From Microbispora amethystogenes (GTDB lineage Bacteria; Actinomycetota; Actinomycetes; Streptosporangiales; Streptosporangiaceae), in the NCBI RefSeq assembly GCF_016863015.1, contig NZ_BOOB01000059.1, forward strand, positions 17,135 through 81,134: a stretch of DNA of 64,000 nt. The letters run 5' to 3'. This document shows positions 8,213 to 16,496 of this stretch, in pieces. The notes below the pieces were generated by a model that saw only the letters and a list, made by a program, of their open reading frames with translations, made no database searches and was not told where the DNA came from. The position numbers and the translations under genes are program-made. Position 1 is the first letter of the stretch, and each line of letters begins with the position of its first letter.

Positions 8213-9134
8213 CCACGCGCCCGCCGACGTGACCCGGCCGCCGCCGCCCGGCCCGGCGGACACACCGCGCGCCGGCGGCACGGGCGGGGCGGGGCCTGGT
8301 CAGGGCGTCTACCTGTACGCGGTGACGCCCGCCCGCGAGACGTACGCCCAGCACGACGGCGTGGCAGGCGGTGAGCTGCGGGGTGTGGGGGGCGGTGCGG
8401 TGCGGCCGGTCGCCCGGGGTGGCCTCGTGGCCCATGTCAGCGACGTGCCGCTCGACGAGTTCGGCGAGGAGCCGCTGCGGCGGCACCTGGAGGACCTCGA
8501 CTGGGTGGAGGGCGTCGCCCGCGCCCATCACGCGGTCGTCGAGGCGCTGGCCGGGGCCGGGCCGACGGCCCCCGTGCGCCTCGTGACCGTCTACACGGGT
8601 GAGGAGCAGGTGCGCGACCTGCTCGACCGGCGGCACGACGACTTCGCCGAGATCCTCGCCCACGTGGCGGGACGCCGGGAATGGGGCGTCAAGGCCTACC
8701 TGCGCCGCGAGACGGCCCAGCCCGCGACCACTCCCCCCGATCGGTCCGCGGCGTCTCCGGCTCGCACCTCGGCCGAACCCGAGGGCGGTGGCCCCGGCGC
8801 GGCGTACCTCCGCCGGCGCAAGGAGAGCCTGCGGGGCAGGGAGGACCTGTGGCGCGCGGCCGCCGAGCGGGCCGAAGAGCTGCACGCCGCGCTGGGACGG
8901 CTCGCCGTGGCGAGCCGCCGCCACCGGCCGCAGGATCCCCGCCTGTCCGGAAGGAGCGAGTCGATGCTGCTGAACGGCGCCTATCTCGTGGACCCGGCGC
9001 ACGAGGAGGAGTTCGCCGCCGTGGTCGCCGCCCACCGCGACCGGTTCCTGGACGTCGAGATCACCGGCCCGTGGGCGCCGTACTCCTTCACCATGATCGA
9101 CCTCGGGACGGATCGGGACGGAGGCGTCCGGTGA
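8205..9134 (+). CDS. gvpL: Gas vesicle protein GvpL (GvpF/L family)
   Basis: A 309-residue GvpF/L protein with the YLYAVTPA strand, GGLVAHVSDVPLDEF, the central PVRLVTVYTGEEQV region and an ITGPWAPYSF end. It diverges from the gvpF product at 6309, mainly by a longer Pro/Gly N-terminus and an insert near residues 168-195. Translation starts at GTG 8205, inside the end of gvpJ. Its stop overlaps the gvpS start as GTGA. Confidence 0.87.
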   Translation: MTDHAPADVTRPPPPGPADTPRAGGTGGAGPGQGVYLYAVTPARETYAQHDGVAGGELRGVGGGAVRPVARGGLVAHVSDVPLDEFGEEPLRRHLEDLDWVEGVARAHHAVVEALAGAGPTAPVRLVTVYTGEEQVRDLLDRRHDDFAEILAHVAGRREWGVKAYLRRETAQPATTPPDRSAASPARTSAEPEGGGPGAAYLRRRKESLRGREDLWRAAAERAEELHAALGRLAVASRRHRPQDPRLSGRSESMLLNGAYLVDPAHEEEFAAVVAAHRDRFLDVEITGPWAPYSFTMIDLGTDRDGGVR

Positions 9135-9457
9135 CCCCGGACGGCCTGCCGCCGTACGCGCCGGAGCGGTCGCCTGGCAGGGTCCTCGCCGCCGAGGGCC
9201 GCCTGCCGCCCGAGCGCGTGGCGCTCGTCGACATCCTCGACCGGCTGCTCGCCGGCGGCGTGGTGATCGCCGGTGACATCGTGTTGTCGATCGCCGACAT
9301 CGACCTCGTCCGCATCTCCCTGCGGGCGCTGCTCGGCTCCGTACGCGGCACCGAGCCCTTCGATCCGCTCGGCGAGCCATACGCGGAGAGGGGGCGGGAG
9401 GCCGACCACCTCCGCGCGGAACGATGGGAGGGAGACGATGACGGCTACGGGTGGTGA
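9131..9457 (+). CDS. gvpS: Gas vesicle protein GvpS (GvpA family)
   Basis: A 108-residue third GvpA-family paralog. The core is LVDILDRLLAGGVVIAGDIVLSIADIDLVRISLRALLGSV, with the ADIDLV pattern typical of GvpS rather than GvpA. The GTG at 9131 overlaps the gvpL stop. Its 3' end overlaps gvpK by 20 bases. GvpS is a minor wall-related protein of actinobacterial clusters. Confidence 0.8.
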   Translation: MTPDGLPPYAPERSPGRVLAAEGRLPPERVALVDILDRLLAGGVVIAGDIVLSIADIDLVRISLRALLGSVRGTEPFDPLGEPYAERGREADHLRAERWEGDDDGYGW

Positions 9458-9824
9458 GGCCGGGGCGGGCCCGTGGCGGATGGGCGCCGTGCCCGGGACG
9501 GCCGGCGCCGGGGAGCGGAGCGGGAACCCGCGCGCCGGGCCGGACGCCTGGCGCCTCAACACCGATCCCGAGGCGGTGCGGCGCGACCTGAGCCGGCTCG
9601 TGCTGACGCTCGTCGAGCTGATCCGCCAGCTTGTGGAGCGGCAGTGTGTGCGGCGGATGGACCAGGGCGACCTGTCCGACGAGCAGATCGAGACGCTGGG
9701 CCTGACGCTGATGCGCCTGGAGGAGGCGATGACCGAGCTGTGCGAGCGGTTCGGACTGTCCCCCTCCGACCTCAACCTCGATCTCGGCCCCCTCGGCACG
9801 CTGCTGCCCACGGACACCCCATGA
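9438..9824 (+). CDS. gvpK: Gas vesicle protein GvpK
   Basis: A 128-residue GvpK protein. After a Gly/Pro N-terminus, the conserved helical region DPEAVRRDLSRLVLTLVELIRQL runs into RMDQGDLSDEQIETLG and DLNLDLGPLGTLL. The ATG at 9438 is chosen for the GGGAGGGAG at 9427-9434. GvpK is needed for vesicle maturation. It overlaps gvpS by 20 bases. Confidence 0.88.
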   Translation: MTATGGEAGAGPWRMGAVPGTAGAGERSGNPRAGPDAWRLNTDPEAVRRDLSRLVLTLVELIRQLVERQCVRRMDQGDLSDEQIETLGLTLMRLEEAMTELCERFGLSPSDLNLDLGPLGTLLPTDTP

Positions 9825-9891
9825 GTCCGCATACGTGTATGACCAGGTCAAGAGGGTAGGCGGACGAGACCGGGGGGCGGAAGGAGTCGTC

Positions 9892-10128
9892 ATGAGGATC
9901 GTCGGCCGGGACGAGGTCAGAGCCCTGCTGGAGTCGCCGTCGCCCGACGCGACGCTGGTGCTGGTCGGCGGACGGTGCGAGATCGTGCCCGAGGCGCAGG
10001 CCGAGGGCCTCGTGATCGTCAGCACCCGCGACCTGCGGTTTCAGACGGGGGACGGCCCCATCGACGACCGGAGGGTCGACGAACTGGCCGACCGGCTCGA
10101 CACGCTGGCCCGCGAGCTGGGGGGCTGA
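9892..10128 (+). CDS. Small protein at the end of the gas vesicle operon
   Basis: A 78-residue protein not recognised as a named Gvp family. It begins MRIVGRDEVRALLES, has a strand-rich middle (TLVLVGGRCEIVPEAQ then LVIVSTRDL) and ends in a Leu/Asp helix with LADRLDTLARELGG. GGAAGGAG lies before the ATG. The 67-base gap after gvpK and the shared strand suggest it belongs to the operon. The function is unknown. Confidence 0.65.
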   Translation: MRIVGRDEVRALLESPSPDATLVLVGGRCEIVPEAQAEGLVIVSTRDLRFQTGDGPIDDRRVDELADRLDTLARELGG

Positions 10129-10189
10129 CGGCCCGCCGGAGCGACCGGCACGGCCGAGGGGGCGCGTGGGGACGCGTGGGGGGAAACAC

Positions 10190-10930
10190 GTGGGGGAATG
10201 GTTTGACGCGTCCGCGTACGGGCGGACGATCGCGGACATCTACGACGACACGGCGCGGCGGCTGCCCGTCGAGCCCGTGGTCGAGACGATCTCCCGGCTG
10301 GCCGGGGGAGGTCCGGTGCTGGAGTTCGGCATCGGCACCGGCAGGCTGGCGCTCCCCCTCGCCGCCCGGGGCATCCCCGTGGCGGGCGTCGACGGCTCCC
10401 CCGAGATGGTGGAGATCCTGCGGGCCAAGCCGGGCGGCGACCGCGTCCCGGTGACCGTGGGCGATTTCTCCGAGGCGCGGGTCGAGGGCGTCTTCTCGCT
10501 CGTCCTGCTGGCCGTCAACACCGTCTTCGCGCTGCCCACCCAGGACGCGCAGGTGCGGTGCTTCCGCAACGCGGCGGCCCATCTGCGGCCCGGCGGCAGG
10601 TTCGTGGTCGAGGCGTGGGTGCCTGACCCGGCGGCGTTCCGCGACCTGACGTCGCTGCGCCTGCTGTCGGTCGCCGCGGAGGAGGTGGTCGTCGAGGCCG
10701 CCCGTCTGTGCCCGGCCGAGCAGCTCATGCACACCACGAAGCTGCGGATGACCACGGACGGCCTGCGGCTGCTGCCGGCCAACCACCGCTACGCCTGGCC
10801 GTGCGAGCTGGATCTCATGGCCCGGCTGGCCGGGATGGAGCGTGAACGACGCTGGGCCGACTGGTCGGGCACGCCGTTCACCGACGACAGCCGCGCCCAC
10901 GTGTCCGTCTACCGCGTCCTGGAGGGCTGA
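10190..10930 (+). CDS. Class I SAM-dependent methyltransferase
   Basis: A Rossmann-fold methyltransferase of 246 residues. Motif I is VLEFGIGTGRLALPL, followed by the acidic GVDGSPEM loop and a LLAVNTVFAL post-motif. The GTG at 10190 is preferred to GTG 10166 because a G-rich ribosome site ends seven bases before it. Its TGA overlaps the ATG of the next gene (TGATG), so it is translationally coupled to the diiron-glycosyltransferase fusion and probably acts in the same pathway. The substrate is unknown. It has no visible link to the gas vesicle genes upstream. Confidence 0.85.
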   Translation: MGEWFDASAYGRTIADIYDDTARRLPVEPVVETISRLAGGGPVLEFGIGTGRLALPLAARGIPVAGVDGSPEMVEILRAKPGGDRVPVTVGDFSEARVEGVFSLVLLAVNTVFALPTQDAQVRCFRNAAAHLRPGGRFVVEAWVPDPAAFRDLTSLRLLSVAAEEVVVEAARLCPAEQLMHTTKLRMTTDGLRLLPANHRYAWPCELDLMARLAGMERERRWADWSGTPFTDDSRAHVSVYRVLEG

Positions 10931-13287
10931 TGCTCCTGCCCGCGCCACGAGGCCCGATCACCGACCGGCTCCGCGGCGAGCTGACCCGCCCGCCACACCT
11001 GTTCGACCCGCCGCCCGACGAGGCGTACGGCGACGAGGAGGACCTCCACCTCGCGTTGTACGTGTGTTACGAGCTGCACTACCAGGGCTTCGACGGCGTC
11101 GACGACCGCTGGGAGTGGCACCCGTCGGTGCTGGCCCTGCGGGAACGCCTGGAGAGGTGGTTCGAGGCCGAGCTGGCCCGGCTCGTGCCCCGCCCGCCCG
11201 CGCCCGCGCCGGAGGAGGTGCCCCGGGCCCTGGCGGCCCTGGTCGCCGCCGACCAGGGCCCCTCACTCTCCGCGTACCTGCGGACCAGGGCCGATCTCGG
11301 CCGGTTCGCGGAGTTCGTCGCCCACCGGTCCCTCTACCAGCTCAAGGAGGCCGACCCGCACACGTGGGGCATCCCGCGGCTGCTCGGCCGGTCGAAGGCG
11401 GCGCTGGTCGAGATCCAGGCCGACGAGTACGGCGGGGGCAGCCCGGAGCGCATGCACGCCGAGCTGTTCCGCGCGACCATGCGGGCGGTCGGCCTCGACG
11501 ACACCTACGGCGCCTACCTGGACCGCGTTCCCGGAGCGACGCTCGCGGTCGGCAACGTCATGTCGCTGTTCGGGCTGCACCGCCGCCACCGGGGCGCGCT
11601 CCTCGGGCACCTCGCGGCGTTCGAGATGACCTCGTCGACCCCCAACCGCCGCTACAGCCATGGCCTGCGGCGGCTGGGCGGCGACGCCGGCGCGCGCCGC
11701 TACTTCGAGGAGCACGTGCAAGCCGACGCCGTGCACGAGCAGATCGCCGCGCACGACATGTGCGGCGCGTTCGCCGCCGAGCATCCCGGCCTGACCGGGG
11801 ACATCCTGTACGGCGCCGCCTGCGCGCTCGCCCTCGACCGGATCTTCGCCGAGCGGCTGCTGGGCCGGTGGCGGGCCGGGCGATCCTCCCTTAGGCAGCC
11901 CCTCGGGAGCCCGCCCCAGGCGCCGCTCGGAGCGCATCCCCAGGCCCCGCTCGAAAGGCCGCCGCAGGACCCGGGAGGAAGCCCGCCGCAGGACACGGAA
12001 GGAAGCCCGCCCTCGCGGTCGCTCCCGCGACCCATCCCGCCGCGGTCACCGGCCGGCCGACTGGCGACGTGCCCGCCCGAACCCGTATCCGAGTCCGAGA
12101 CCGGTCCCGAGTCCGAGACCGGGGCCGAATGCGGGCCCGGGACCGGGACCGGGTCCGAGACCGGAGCCGAATCCGAGCCCGAGGTCGGGGCCGAGCCCGA
12201 GGTCGGGGCCGAGCCCGAGGTCGGGGCCGAGCCCGGAGCCGAATCCGAGCCCGAGGCCGAATCCGAGCCCGAGGTCGGGGCCGAATGCGAGCCGGAACCC
12301 GCGCCGCCGATCGACTACGTGCTGCCGTTGCGCTGGCAGGACGACACCGGCCTGGAGGAACTGACCGCCTATCTGCGCCGGCTGTCCCGGCACGCCCGGA
12401 TCGTCGTCGTCGACGGCTCGCCGTCGCCGCTCTTCGGACGGCATGCCCGGCTGTGGCGGGAGATCGCCGAACACCTGCGGCCCGACGACGACATCCACGT
12501 GGCCAACGGCAAGGTGGCGGGAGTGCTCACCGGCATGCGCAGAGCCCGGAACGAGCACGTGATCATCGCCGACGACGACGTGCGTTACGAGATCGCGGCG
12601 CTCGGCCGGATGAGCGCCCTGTTGAAGAACGCCGACCTGGTCCGCCCGCAGAACCACTTCCACCCGCTCCCCTGGCACGCCCGCTGGGACAGCGCCCGCA
12701 CCCTGCTCAACCGCGGCCTCGGCGCCGACTATCCCGGGACCTTCGGCGTACGCCGTTCGTTCTTCGCCCGGATGGGCGGCTACGACGGCGACGTGCTGTT
12801 CGAGAACCTGGAGCTCATCCGGACCGTCCGCGCCCACGGCGGCCGGGAGGCGTGCCCGCTCGACCTGTACGTCCGGCGCCTGCCGCCCGGCACCCGGCGG
12901 TTCTGGTCGCAGCGCGTCCGGCAGGCGTACGACGACCTCGCGCAGCCCGTGCGGATGGCGGTCTTCCTGGCCGTGCTGCCCGCCGTGGGCGCGGCGTTGT
13001 GGCGACGGCGCCCGGAACTGGTGGCGGCGGGTGCGGCGGCGGTCGCCGGCCTCGCGGAGATCGGACGCCGCCGGGCCGGAGGCCGCCGGGTCTTCCCCGC
13101 CACGGCCCCGCTGTTCGCCCCGGTGTGGGTACTCGAACGTGCCACCTGCAGCTGGGCGGCGCTCACGGCCAGGTTCCTGTTCGGCGGTGTCCCCTACGCC
13201 GGGCGTCGCCTGCGGGTGGCCGCGCACTCGACGCGGCGGCTCCGCCACCGGGCGACCGGGCCGCCCACTCCGCTCACGTCCCCGTGA
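10930..13287 (+). CDS. Fusion of haem-oxygenase-like diiron domain and GT2 glycosyltransferase
   Basis: A 785-residue two-domain protein. Residues about 1-325 match the iron-containing redox enzyme (haem-oxygenase-like diiron) family. Candidate ligands lie in YELHYQGF, EIQADEYGGG, HAELFRAT and EEHVQADAVHEQ. A disordered linker of about 135 residues follows, rich in Pro and then built of Glu-Pro-Glu-Val-Gly-Ala repeats. From about 461 a family 2 glycosyltransferase starts with IDYVLPLRW. It has a VVVDGS turn, an IIADDDV metal site near 547 and a hydrophobic C-terminal stretch near 675-705. The ATG overlaps the methyltransferase stop. No frameshift is seen at the joint, and the linker repeat keeps frame. 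The product is unknown, and the fusion itself is unusual. Confidence 0.8.
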   Translation: MLLPAPRGPITDRLRGELTRPPHLFDPPPDEAYGDEEDLHLALYVCYELHYQGFDGVDDRWEWHPSVLALRERLERWFEAELARLVPRPPAPAPEEVPRALAALVAADQGPSLSAYLRTRADLGRFAEFVAHRSLYQLKEADPHTWGIPRLLGRSKAALVEIQADEYGGGSPERMHAELFRATMRAVGLDDTYGAYLDRVPGATLAVGNVMSLFGLHRRHRGALLGHLAAFEMTSSTPNRRYSHGLRRLGGDAGARRYFEEHVQADAVHEQIAAHDMCGAFAAEHPGLTGDILYGAACALALDRIFAERLLGRWRAGRSSLRQPLGSPPQAPLGAHPQAPLERPPQDPGGSPPQDTEGSPPSRSLPRPIPPRSPAGRLATCPPEPVSESETGPESETGAECGPGTGTGSETGAESEPEVGAEPEVGAEPEVGAEPGAESEPEAESEPEVGAECEPEPAPPIDYVLPLRWQDDTGLEELTAYLRRLSRHARIVVVDGSPSPLFGRHARLWREIAEHLRPDDDIHVANGKVAGVLTGMRRARNEHVIIADDDVRYEIAALGRMSALLKNADLVRPQNHFHPLPWHARWDSARTLLNRGLGADYPGTFGVRRSFFARMGGYDGDVLFENLELIRTVRAHGGREACPLDLYVRRLPPGTRRFWSQRVRQAYDDLAQPVRMAVFLAVLPAVGAALWRRRPELVAAGAAAVAGLAEIGRRRAGGRRVFPATAPLFAPVWVLERATCSWAALTARFLFGGVPYAGRRLRVAAHSTRRLRHRATGPPTPLTSP
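12100..12290 (+). repeat. In-frame repeat coding an acidic linker
   Basis: Short tandem units around GAGCCCGAGGTCGGGGCC, with variants, encode an Ser/Glu/Pro/Gly/Ala linker between the two domains of the preceding fusion. The units keep the reading frame. They read on the other strand as a long Gly-Leu-Gly frame that is not a gene. Confidence 0.75.
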
Positions 13288-13557
13288 GAACCGGGACGCA
13301 CGGCGGATCCGGCGCTCAGCCCCTATCCCGCTGAGGACGGCCGACCGGGGAGTAGCCGCGCCACACCCAGCGTGTGCCGGCCTGTCGTGGCGCACACCTT
13401 TCGCGCGATCCGCTGGGGGCAAGCCAGCCGGTCAGGCCGGGGAAGGCTCAGTCTCGGGGATAGCAGGCGGACCGGGCACTGAGCGCGCTGGAGTCTCTGC
13501 CCCCGCCGCCCCGCCGTAGGGGTGCTCGCGCTCGGCGCGGACGACGGCGAGGACCGA
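13288..13557. other. Intergenic region with several hairpins between convergent genes
   Basis: The 270 bases between the fusion gene and the CDGSH gene contain at least three inverted repeats: CTCAGC/GCTGAG (13315-13335), GTGTGC/GCACAC (13372-13397) and GCTCAGT/ACTGAGC (13446-13484). Both flanking genes end here, so terminators are expected. No U-run follows any stem, which is common in actinomycetes. A structured RNA cannot be excluded but no riboswitch family was recognised. Confidence 0.5.
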
Positions 13558-13800
13558 TCAGGTGGGCGGGTCGGGCTCGCTCGTCGCGCGGAACCCGACC
13601 GCCTTGTGCGAGCCGTCGCAGAACGGCTTGGCCGAGGAACGGCCGCAGCGGCACAACGCCACCGTCGCCCTGCCCGGATCGATGCGCCGCCCGTCCTGCG
13701 TGGTGAGCGTGAACGGCCCGCGCACCAGCAGCGGACCGTCCTCGCACGGCGTCACCGTGACCGCCGCCGCCGTGACCTGCTCGTCCGCATGGCGCTCCAT
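13558..13800 (-). CDS. CDGSH-type iron-sulfur protein
   Basis: An 80-residue CDGSH (MitoNEET-like) protein. The cluster motif CRCGRSSAKPFCDGSH gives the three Cys and one His that bind a [2Fe-2S] cluster. The ATG at 13800 gives the compact family length; no clear ribosome site precedes it. It follows the large secreted-protein gene by 55 bases on the same strand. A redox or electron-transfer role is known for the family; its partner here is unknown. Confidence 0.85.
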   Translation of the reverse strand: MERHADEQVTAAAVTVTPCEDGPLLVRGPFTLTTQDGRRIDPGRATVALCRCGRSSAKPFCDGSHKAVGFRATSEPDPPT

Positions 13801-13855
13801 AGGAGCACCGTGCCCGGCAGGGCGGCGGGGTAACCCACGGGTCCTCCCGGTTCGC

Positions 13856-15727
13856 TCAGTCGGCTCGCGCGCACACCGCCGAAGGACTGAACGCCCAGCA
13901 CCCGGACCGTTCGTCGACCGAACCGGCCTGGACGAACGTCTGCGCCCCGGCGAACGCCGCCCGGGGAGCGGTGAACACGCCGGGAATGCCGGAGCCGGAG
14001 GGGCTGGACACCGGGATCTTCCCGCCCGGCGGGGCGAACGCCCACTGCGGCGTCGCCGGGCTGTCCGCCTCCCCGCCCGGTACGGCCCCCAGGGAGAATC
14101 CGGACGTACGGCTCCGCCAGGGCGCCAGGCTCCAGCAGCCCGCGGCGTAGCCGTGGCCGCACCCGTCCGCGCGGGAGTGGGAGGCGAGCGGCGGCAGCGG
14201 CAGGTAGCCGGGGATCGCCAACGGCGCCGACGGCTGGCGGGCGTTGACCGCCTGCGGCGGCACCGCCCCGGACCCGCCGACCGGCAGGGGAATCGTTCCC
14301 GTCTGACCACTCGGGGGCAGCGCCTGCTCGGCCGCGGCAGCCGGCGGCGCGGTGGTGGTCACGATCGGCTTTGGCACCGGGTGCGACCCCTTGGGCGGCT
14401 TCGCGGCTTTGCCGCCGGCCTTCGGGGGGTGCGCCTTGGGCGGCTTCGCCGATTTGCCTTCGGATTTGGTGTCGGACTTGTCGTCAGACTTGGGCTTGTC
14501 GTCGGACTTGCCCTTGGGGTCCTTGTCCTTCTCGTCCTTGTCCTTCTCGTCCTTGTCCTTCGGTTTGTCGGTGTCCTTCGATTTGTCGGTGTCCTCCGGG
14601 GACGGCGCGGGCGACGCCTCCGTAGTCGGCGCGGTGCTCGGGGCCGTGCTCGTTTCGGGGGACGGGACGGGCGCGGGGGTCACCGTGATGTCCGGAGCCG
14701 GGGTCGCCGTCACGGTGTCGTGGGGAGCCGCCGTCGCGCTCGTCTCGGTGTGCGGAGCCGGAGTCTCCTGACCGGTCGGAACGGGCGTCGCCGTCTCCGT
14801 GGGAGCGCCGCTCGCGGTGGGTGCGGGCTGCCCGGATCCGGACGGCGCGGGCGTGGGCGCTCCTGACGACCCCGCGGGCGCGGGTGAGGACGTCGCGCCG
14901 GTCGCTTTGGGGGCCGGCCGCCGCTGGTGCGCGGTGCCGCCGCTTCCGCCCGCCGAACGGCCCGAGGTGCTGTGCCCGGAGGTGCTGTGCCCGGAGGTGC
15001 TGTGCCCGGAAGAACTGCGGCCGGAAGAGCTGTGACCGCCCGACGTGCTGTGCCCGCCGGATGCGCCGCTCCCGCCGGACCCGCCGTGCTTGGAGGCGCG
15101 AGCGGGGCGCGAGCCGTCGGCCGTACGAGCCCCGGCGGGGTCTCCACCGGACCCGCTGTCCGACGAGTGCGCGGAAGTGTCGGCGGCCTCCCGCGAGTCG
15201 CCGCCGGACCCGCCCGACGACCGGTGGGAACCACCGGAGGAATGGCGGGACGTGCCGCCCTTGCCGGAAGAGCCGGCCGAGGTGCCGACGGCGAGGCGGG
15301 GGGATCCGGAGCCGGAGTCGCTTCCGGAGTCGCCCCCGGAGGCCGCGCTACGTGCCATCCGCGCCCCTCCGTCGGCGGGCGCGGACTCACGACCGGCGCG
15401 GGGGGCGGAATCGCTGTGCGACGCCGCCGCACGCGAAGCGCCGTCCGATCCGCTCGCGGACGTCCTGTGACTCGAACCGCCGCCCGAATCGCCTGTGGAG
15501 GCTTCGCGGGCGCCGGACGCGCCGTCGTCGTGACGGGCGGCGGAGTCGTCCGTATGTCCGCCGCCTGCGAGGTCGAGAGCGACCGATCCGTCCGGCGAGG
15601 AGCCGCTGCCGGGCTCCGCCACGGCGGTCCAGGGTTGTGCGGCGACGGCGCCTGCGGTGGCGGAGACCGCGGCCAGGAGCAGGCCGGAGACCAGTTTGGC
15701 GCGTCGAGGAGAAATTCGGGGGGGCAT
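13856..15727 (-). CDS. Secreted Ser/Gly/Thr/Pro-rich low-complexity protein
   Basis: A 623-residue protein with a signal peptide (basic start, LVSGLLLAAVSATAGAVA, then a cleavage-like AQP). A long Ser/Gly/His region follows, then a Thr/Pro/Ala stretch, then a Lys/Asp/Glu run near residues 380-425. The C-terminal 150 residues look globular, with four Cys (DGCGHGYAAGC and SGCWAFSPSAVCARAD) that could form two disulfides. The ATG at 15727 is preferred because GAGG lies nine bases upstream; ATG 15736 also fits. The look is that of a wall-spanning stalk with a small folded head. No sortase motif is seen. The gene follows the VirB8-like and MinD genes. Confidence 0.7.
   Translation of the reverse strand: MPPRISPRRAKLVSGLLLAAVSATAGAVAAQPWTAVAEPGSGSSPDGSVALDLAGGGHTDDSAARHDDGASGAREASTGDSGGGSSHRTSASGSDGASRAAASHSDSAPRAGRESAPADGGARMARSAASGGDSGSDSGSGSPRLAVGTSAGSSGKGGTSRHSSGGSHRSSGGSGGDSREAADTSAHSSDSGSGGDPAGARTADGSRPARASKHGGSGGSGASGGHSTSGGHSSSGRSSSGHSTSGHSTSGHSTSGRSAGGSGGTAHQRRPAPKATGATSSPAPAGSSGAPTPAPSGSGQPAPTASGAPTETATPVPTGQETPAPHTETSATAAPHDTVTATPAPDITVTPAPVPSPETSTAPSTAPTTEASPAPSPEDTDKSKDTDKPKDKDEKDKDEKDKDPKGKSDDKPKSDDKSDTKSEGKSAKPPKAHPPKAGGKAAKPPKGSHPVPKPIVTTTAPPAAAAEQALPPSGQTGTIPLPVGGSGAVPPQAVNARQPSAPLAIPGYLPLPPLASHSRADGCGHGYAAGCWSLAPWRSRTSGFSLGAVPGGEADSPATPQWAFAPPGGKIPVSSPSGSGIPGVFTAPRAAFAGAQTFVQAGSVDERSGCWAFSPSAVCARAD
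14966..15010 (-). repeat. Three perfect 15-base tandem repeats within the secreted-protein gene
   Basis: Three exact copies of a 15-base unit (GGTGCTGTGCCCGGA on the + strand) encode Ser-Gly-His-Ser-Thr repeats. They keep frame, so copy number changes would lengthen or shorten the disordered stalk in steps of five residues. Confidence 0.85.
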
Positions 15728-15743
15728 GAGGCTCATCCTCGAT

Positions 15744-16496
15744 CTAGGGGGTGGGCCGGGGATCGACGAGGGACTTCCAGCCCGCCGCGGCGAACTCGGG
15801 TGTCCCCGGGAGAGCGGCTGCGGGCACGGACGGAGGCGTGGGATCGGGGATGTTCACCCAGTCGCCCTTGTTCGTGCCACGCATGTCGGGCGCCCACGCC
15901 ATGAGCAGGCTCATCGCGTACGGGCTGGAGTAGACGGGGCCGTTGCCACCGGCGCCCGTGGTCGCCGTCACCTTGACCAGGACCGACACCTGCACCTGGT
16001 CGTCGGAGCGGACGTTCCACTGCACGCCGATCGTCTGGGTCCGCAGGGCCGCCCCTGCGGGGAGGTCACCCTCGACGGGAAGGCCGAGGGTCTCGCGCCA
16101 GCCGCGTACGGCCTCGCGCGCGCCGTCACGCGCCGCCTTCTGCTGGTCCGGCGGCGCGTAGAGCGCGGCGGCCTGCTCGGCCTGGCCGACGTCGAGGGTC
16201 CAGGCGGCCTCCAGGGCGGCCGCCGCGGCGGACGCCGCGCCGAGCTCGGTCCGCGGGAAGCCGACCGGGTAGCCTCCGTCGCCTTCGTGATCGCTGGGCA
16301 TCGCCAGGGCGACGGCCGGGGCGACCGCCCGGACGGGCGTGGCCGGCGGCTCGGAGTCCCGGGTCTGCAGCACGATCACCGCCACCGCGACAACGGTGAC
16401 GACCCCCGCGATCACGACGATCAGATGCCGGGGGTCCCACCGCCGGGGTGGTCCGAGATCCCAGTCGAGCTCCGGCTCGGGGAAGATCTGTCCCAC
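15744..16496 (-). CDS. Single-pass membrane protein with VirB8/TcpC-like extracellular domain
   Basis: A 250-residue protein. It has an acidic/Pro cytoplasmic start, one membrane segment at about residues 22-45 (LIVVIAGVVTVVAVAVIVL) and an outer domain of alternating helices and strands. The outer domain's layout, with an Ala-rich helix pair then a four-strand sheet ending GPVYSSPYAMSLLMAW, resembles the NTF2-like fold of VirB8/TcpC. The GTG at 16496 shares one base with the stop of the MinD gene, so translation is coupled. In conjugation or secretion systems such proteins scaffold the channel, but no VirB4 or channel gene is present in this window. The fold call is inference. Confidence 0.55.
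   Translation of the reverse strand: MGQIFPEPELDWDLGPPRRWDPRHLIVVIAGVVTVVAVAVIVLQTRDSEPPATPVRAVAPAVALAMPSDHEGDGGYPVGFPRTELGAASAAAAALEAAWTLDVGQAEQAAALYAPPDQQKAARDGAREAVRGWRETLGLPVEGDLPAGAALRTQTIGVQWNVRSDDQVQVSVLVKVTATTGAGGNGPVYSSPYAMSLLMAWAPDMRGTNKGDWVNIPDPTPPSVPAAALPGTPEFAAAGWKSLVDPRPTP

Noticed and set aside
12046..13422. Leftward frame with Gly-Leu-Gly repeats
   Set aside because: The repeat arises from the antisense reading of the acidic linker codons in the fusion gene.
13430..13460. GGGAAGGC sequence reminiscent of a cobalamin riboswitch
   Set aside because: The B12 box and the other conserved segments are not present, and no gene follows on that strand for 7 kb.
14966..15010. Tandem repeats as a possible CRISPR array
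   Set aside because: Units are contiguous 15-base copies without spacers and encode protein in frame.
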